From Synechococcus sp. UW140 (GTDB lineage Bacteria; Cyanobacteriota; Cyanobacteriia; PCC-6307; Cyanobiaceae), in the NCBI GenBank assembly GCA_945875915.1, contig CAMCMT010000001.1, forward strand, positions 48,081 through 112,080: a stretch of 64,000 nt of DNA, written 5' to 3'. Positions 61,696-64,000 of the stretch are shown in pieces. A program made the translations under genes and the position numbers. Within the stretch, counting starts at the first letter, position 1; every line of letters begins with the position of its first letter. Under the pieces are notes generated by a model, which was not told where the DNA came from, did no database searches, and worked only from the letters and a program-made list of their open reading frames with translations.

Positions 61696-63894
61696 CTAAA
61701 GGAAGCTCACATCACTGGGCCGGAACTGGTTGACGCCCACCCCCAGCAGGGAGATCTTGTCACCACCAAAGAGCAGGGCGGCATGGCCATTCTCATTGGT
61801 GATCTGCAGGCCGCCTGGGCCGCCCGGTTGGCCCAGGCCCTCAAATTGCAGGCGATCGAGGCCCACCTTGAAATCGCTGATTTCGGCATTGATGCCGGTT
61901 TTAGAGAAGATGAAGGTGTCCGATCCAGCCCCGCCGGTGAGCAGCTGACGGCCCGTACCGGCCACGAGCCAGTCGTTCTTGCTGCCGCCAATCAGGGTAT
62001 CGCCGCCATTGAAGCCCACCACCAATTGGGGGGCCAGGGAATCCTGCATCACCCCACCACCGCTGAGGCCACTGCGGCGCTCGGTATACACGAAGGCATC
62101 GGCCTGTATATGCTGGGTATTGGTGTCTTTAAGGATGAGGGACGACAGGGTTGTCGATTCAATCTCCTTCAAGGTGGCCCCATCAAAACCCTGGTTCTGG
62201 TACCAGAGCCGGTCGCCATCACGCAGGGCTTCAAATTGCTTGCTGATGATCAGATCAAAGGTCTGGCCCACCATCGCGCCGGCCAGATGGGTCTCCGCCA
62301 GGCCGCCAATCCACAGTTCCACCTTGTTGACATCGCCATAGGCCGCCTTCAGGGCCGCCGCCGTGGTGGCATCGGAGCTAATGGCCTCAAAGCTTGAATA
62401 GGCCTTCAGCCCCAGGGCCAGGCGGGTTTCATTCAGGGTGCCCAGGCCCAGGTCCCGGCCCCGCTGGATGTTGATCGCCGCCAGGTCCATGCCGGCAGCA
62501 GGACCGAACAGGAAATTGCGCAGATCATCAACGATGTGCACATCGAGGGCGTTGGAAAGATCGCCGCTGAGGTGGCGCAGCAGGCTATCGGCGCCATCAT
62601 TGGCGATGAAATCGGCAGGGGCCTGAAAAAAGGCATCTTTCAGGGTTACGGACGTGCCAATTTCGTTGCCCTGCTCATCGGTTTTTTCGAGGTTGGCCGA
62701 CACGATCGAGTGGCCAAAGCGGAAGGCAGCACCGGCAAATTCCTCACTGAGCCTGGCATCCACGCCAGCTTTGTAACCCTTGTAGGCCTTGATGGCGTTG
62801 GGGCCCAGCAGGTGGGGCAGGAATTCGTTGTAGGTAATGCGGGCGATCTCAGCCGACACAATGGCGCGGGCTTGGTCGTAAAGCTGGTTACCCGTCCAAT
62901 CGGGGTGGGCCAGTTTGAGCTTGTCCACCTGGCGGTTGTGTTCGCGCAGGAACAGGGTTTGCAGGGCGGTGAGATCGGGGTTCTCCGAAACCCGGAAATC
63001 GCCAGCCACAAAGGCGCCATTGACAATCGGCAGATTATTGCCGGCCGAGGTGAGCAAGTAGCCGTTGGCATCGCGCAGGCTGGCGGCGGTAGTGGCATTG
63101 GAGCCATACACCATCGAGCCATCGAGCCAGCCGCTCACATTGTTGGTGGTGCTGGCGGCTTTGCCGGCCACGCCGGTAAGCGGATCGATCACCGAGCGGG
63201 TCATGCTGATCGAGCCCGTCAGCACCGGATCACCACTGGGCACGCTGATATCGATGTGGTTAACCCCATCAGAGAGGGTCAGGTTGATGTCGTGGTCAAT
63301 GAATTGGCCCCAGGCATACATCATCCCCGAGAGTCCTTCTTTGTTGGGGGTGGCGCCATTACCAGCCACCACCAAATTGCTGACCGTGCGGGCGTTGGGC
63401 AGGTCGGTGCGCAGGGCCGAGATGCCATCGCTGAAATGGGCCGGGCCCAGGCGGCTGAAGTCAGCGCCAAGCGCATTTAACCCCGTGTTCGAGAGATTGT
63501 TGCCGCTGCCATCGAGCGAGCGGTAGGTGATGCCCGCCGGCTTGGGCGGGGTTGGCGGGCGCCTGGCCCCTTGGGCAGCGGCCTCCAGGGGAGGCAAACT
63601 TGTTGATGGGGTGCCGCCCTGAGCCAGGGGCTGGGCCGTGATCGGACTGGGCGGAGCGGGTTGCTTGCCAGGGGCCGTTGCCGCGCTGGACTTACCTGGC
63701 GCTGGACTGGTTAGCGCTGCACTAGCTGGCGCCAAACCAGGAGCAGCGGCCAGGGGGGCGGCGCTGCGGCTGGCCCCAACCGTGGGCGAGACGCCCCCCA
63801 GGCTCCAGTCCAAGGGGTTGATATTAAAACGACTGACTTGGGGAGCCTTGGCGGGGGCGTCCCGCCAAGTGGTGTAAATCCCTGGGCTCAGCAC
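61696..63894 (-). CDS. animal-type haem peroxidase with RTX-like C-terminus
   Basis: A 732-residue protein of the animal haem peroxidase superfamily found in some cyanobacteria. The distal site is in YAWGQFIDHDINLT (His and the haem-linking Asp), the REHNR motif is in LFLREHNRQVDKL, and the proximal His is in FRFGHSIV. The N-terminal 130 residues are a Pro/Ala linker. The C-terminal 120 residues have RTX-like calcium motifs (GGDTLIGGSKNDWLVAGTGR and LLTGGAGSDTFIF), typical of type I secreted proteins. The start used is GTG 63894, but the frame stays open to the right edge, so the gene may be longer. Likely extracellular, oxidising halides or organics; the role is inferred. Confidence 0.87.
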   Translation of the reverse strand: MLSPGIYTTWRDAPAKAPQVSRFNINPLDWSLGGVSPTVGASRSAAPLAAAPGLAPASAALTSPAPGKSSAATAPGKQPAPPSPITAQPLAQGGTPSTSLPPLEAAAQGARRPPTPPKPAGITYRSLDGSGNNLSNTGLNALGADFSRLGPAHFSDGISALRTDLPNARTVSNLVVAGNGATPNKEGLSGMMYAWGQFIDHDINLTLSDGVNHIDISVPSGDPVLTGSISMTRSVIDPLTGVAGKAASTTNNVSGWLDGSMVYGSNATTAASLRDANGYLLTSAGNNLPIVNGAFVAGDFRVSENPDLTALQTLFLREHNRQVDKLKLAHPDWTGNQLYDQARAIVSAEIARITYNEFLPHLLGPNAIKAYKGYKAGVDARLSEEFAGAAFRFGHSIVSANLEKTDEQGNEIGTSVTLKDAFFQAPADFIANDGADSLLRHLSGDLSNALDVHIVDDLRNFLFGPAAGMDLAAINIQRGRDLGLGTLNETRLALGLKAYSSFEAISSDATTAAALKAAYGDVNKVELWIGGLAETHLAGAMVGQTFDLIISKQFEALRDGDRLWYQNQGFDGATLKEIESTTLSSLILKDTNTQHIQADAFVYTERRSGLSGGGVMQDSLAPQLVVGFNGGDTLIGGSKNDWLVAGTGRQLLTGGAGSDTFIFSKTGINAEISDFKVGLDRLQFEGLGQPGGPGGLQITNENGHAALLFGGDKISLLGVGVNQFRPSDVSFL

Positions 63895-63912
63895 CGGCGT
63901 AGCCGGTGCTGA
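63888..63912. other. 11-bp perfect inverted repeat at the peroxidase start
   Basis: TCAGCACCGGC and GCCGGTGCTGA flank a 3-base loop. The stem covers the GTG proposed as the start of the peroxidase gene, so in mRNA it could hide the start. If the gene really begins beyond the edge, it would be an internal hairpin in the coding sequence. Confidence 0.6.
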
Positions 63913-64000
63913 CGGTCCGTTGCTCAGAGCCCTTGCGGGGGAATGGGTGGGCTGGTCTGTGACTCTGGTCGGAGCACTACCACCTTCCCGAGACCAGACC

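Overview
The window is almost certainly from a GC-rich picocyanobacterium (Cyanobium/freshwater Synechococcus type). It carries petG, cytM, a magnesium chelatase subunit (chlI), a CURT1/CAAD thylakoid-curvature protein, a cyAbrB regulator, GuaB3, a Nif11-like peptide and several small cyanobacterial families. HIP1-type octamers (GCGATCGC) recur throughout. Genes are tightly packed, many with 1-14 nt overlaps, and strongly GC-biased at third codon positions. The one large exception is a giant gene of visibly lower GC. I see no rRNA, tRNA, CRISPR array or insertion sequence.

Layout. 1-5.6 kb (minus): the 5' part of a peptide-type binding protein that runs off the left edge, homoserine dehydrogenase, sufE, a small membrane protein, a folate cyclo-ligase and ruvC. 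5.8-24.0 kb (minus): one giant surface or secreted protein of about 6085 residues, built of BNR-like blades, FG-GAP/VCBS repeats, a LamG-like region, an RTX-like segment and a C-terminal DUF4114. A strong terminator hairpin follows it. 24.6-30.4 kb (minus): a run cytM - trmJ - serine hydrolase - DUF3370 - chlI - LuxR-type regulator. 30.5-35.9 kb: petG (+), then rsmD, hisH, trxA, guaB3, the CAAD protein and a DUF39 protein (all minus). 35.9-38.6 kb: gyrA, followed by a striking array of five 15-bp palindromic units. 38.7-45.6 kb: an ArsS-type radical SAM enzyme, a GH57 glucan branching enzyme, a LabA-like NYN protein, leuA, a sugar-ABC permease and a TIM-barrel isomerase.

The most interesting region is 45.7-53.5 kb (+). 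A well-conserved guanidine-I (ykkC) riboswitch aptamer precedes a Ni-dependent guanidine hydrolase (GdmH-type ureohydrolase, easily mistaken for agmatinase). HypA- and HypB-like nickel chaperones, a glutamine-synthetase-like ligase, a complete NitT/TauT-type ABC importer and a Rieske oxygenase alpha subunit follow. Hydrolase, chaperones and importer match the known guanidine-use operon of Synechocystis. The ligase and Rieske oxygenase look like an added peripheral module that could release guanidine or amine from a substituted precursor; that part is inference.

53.6-64 kb: small cyanobacterial proteins (Nif11-like, cyAbrB, DUF429, a stand-alone SepF-like core). Next come a PhnD-like periplasmic binding protein coupled to a membrane diguanylate cyclase, a frameshifted GAF-GGDEF gene, and an animal-type haem peroxidase with a C-terminal RTX-like tail that may continue past the right edge.
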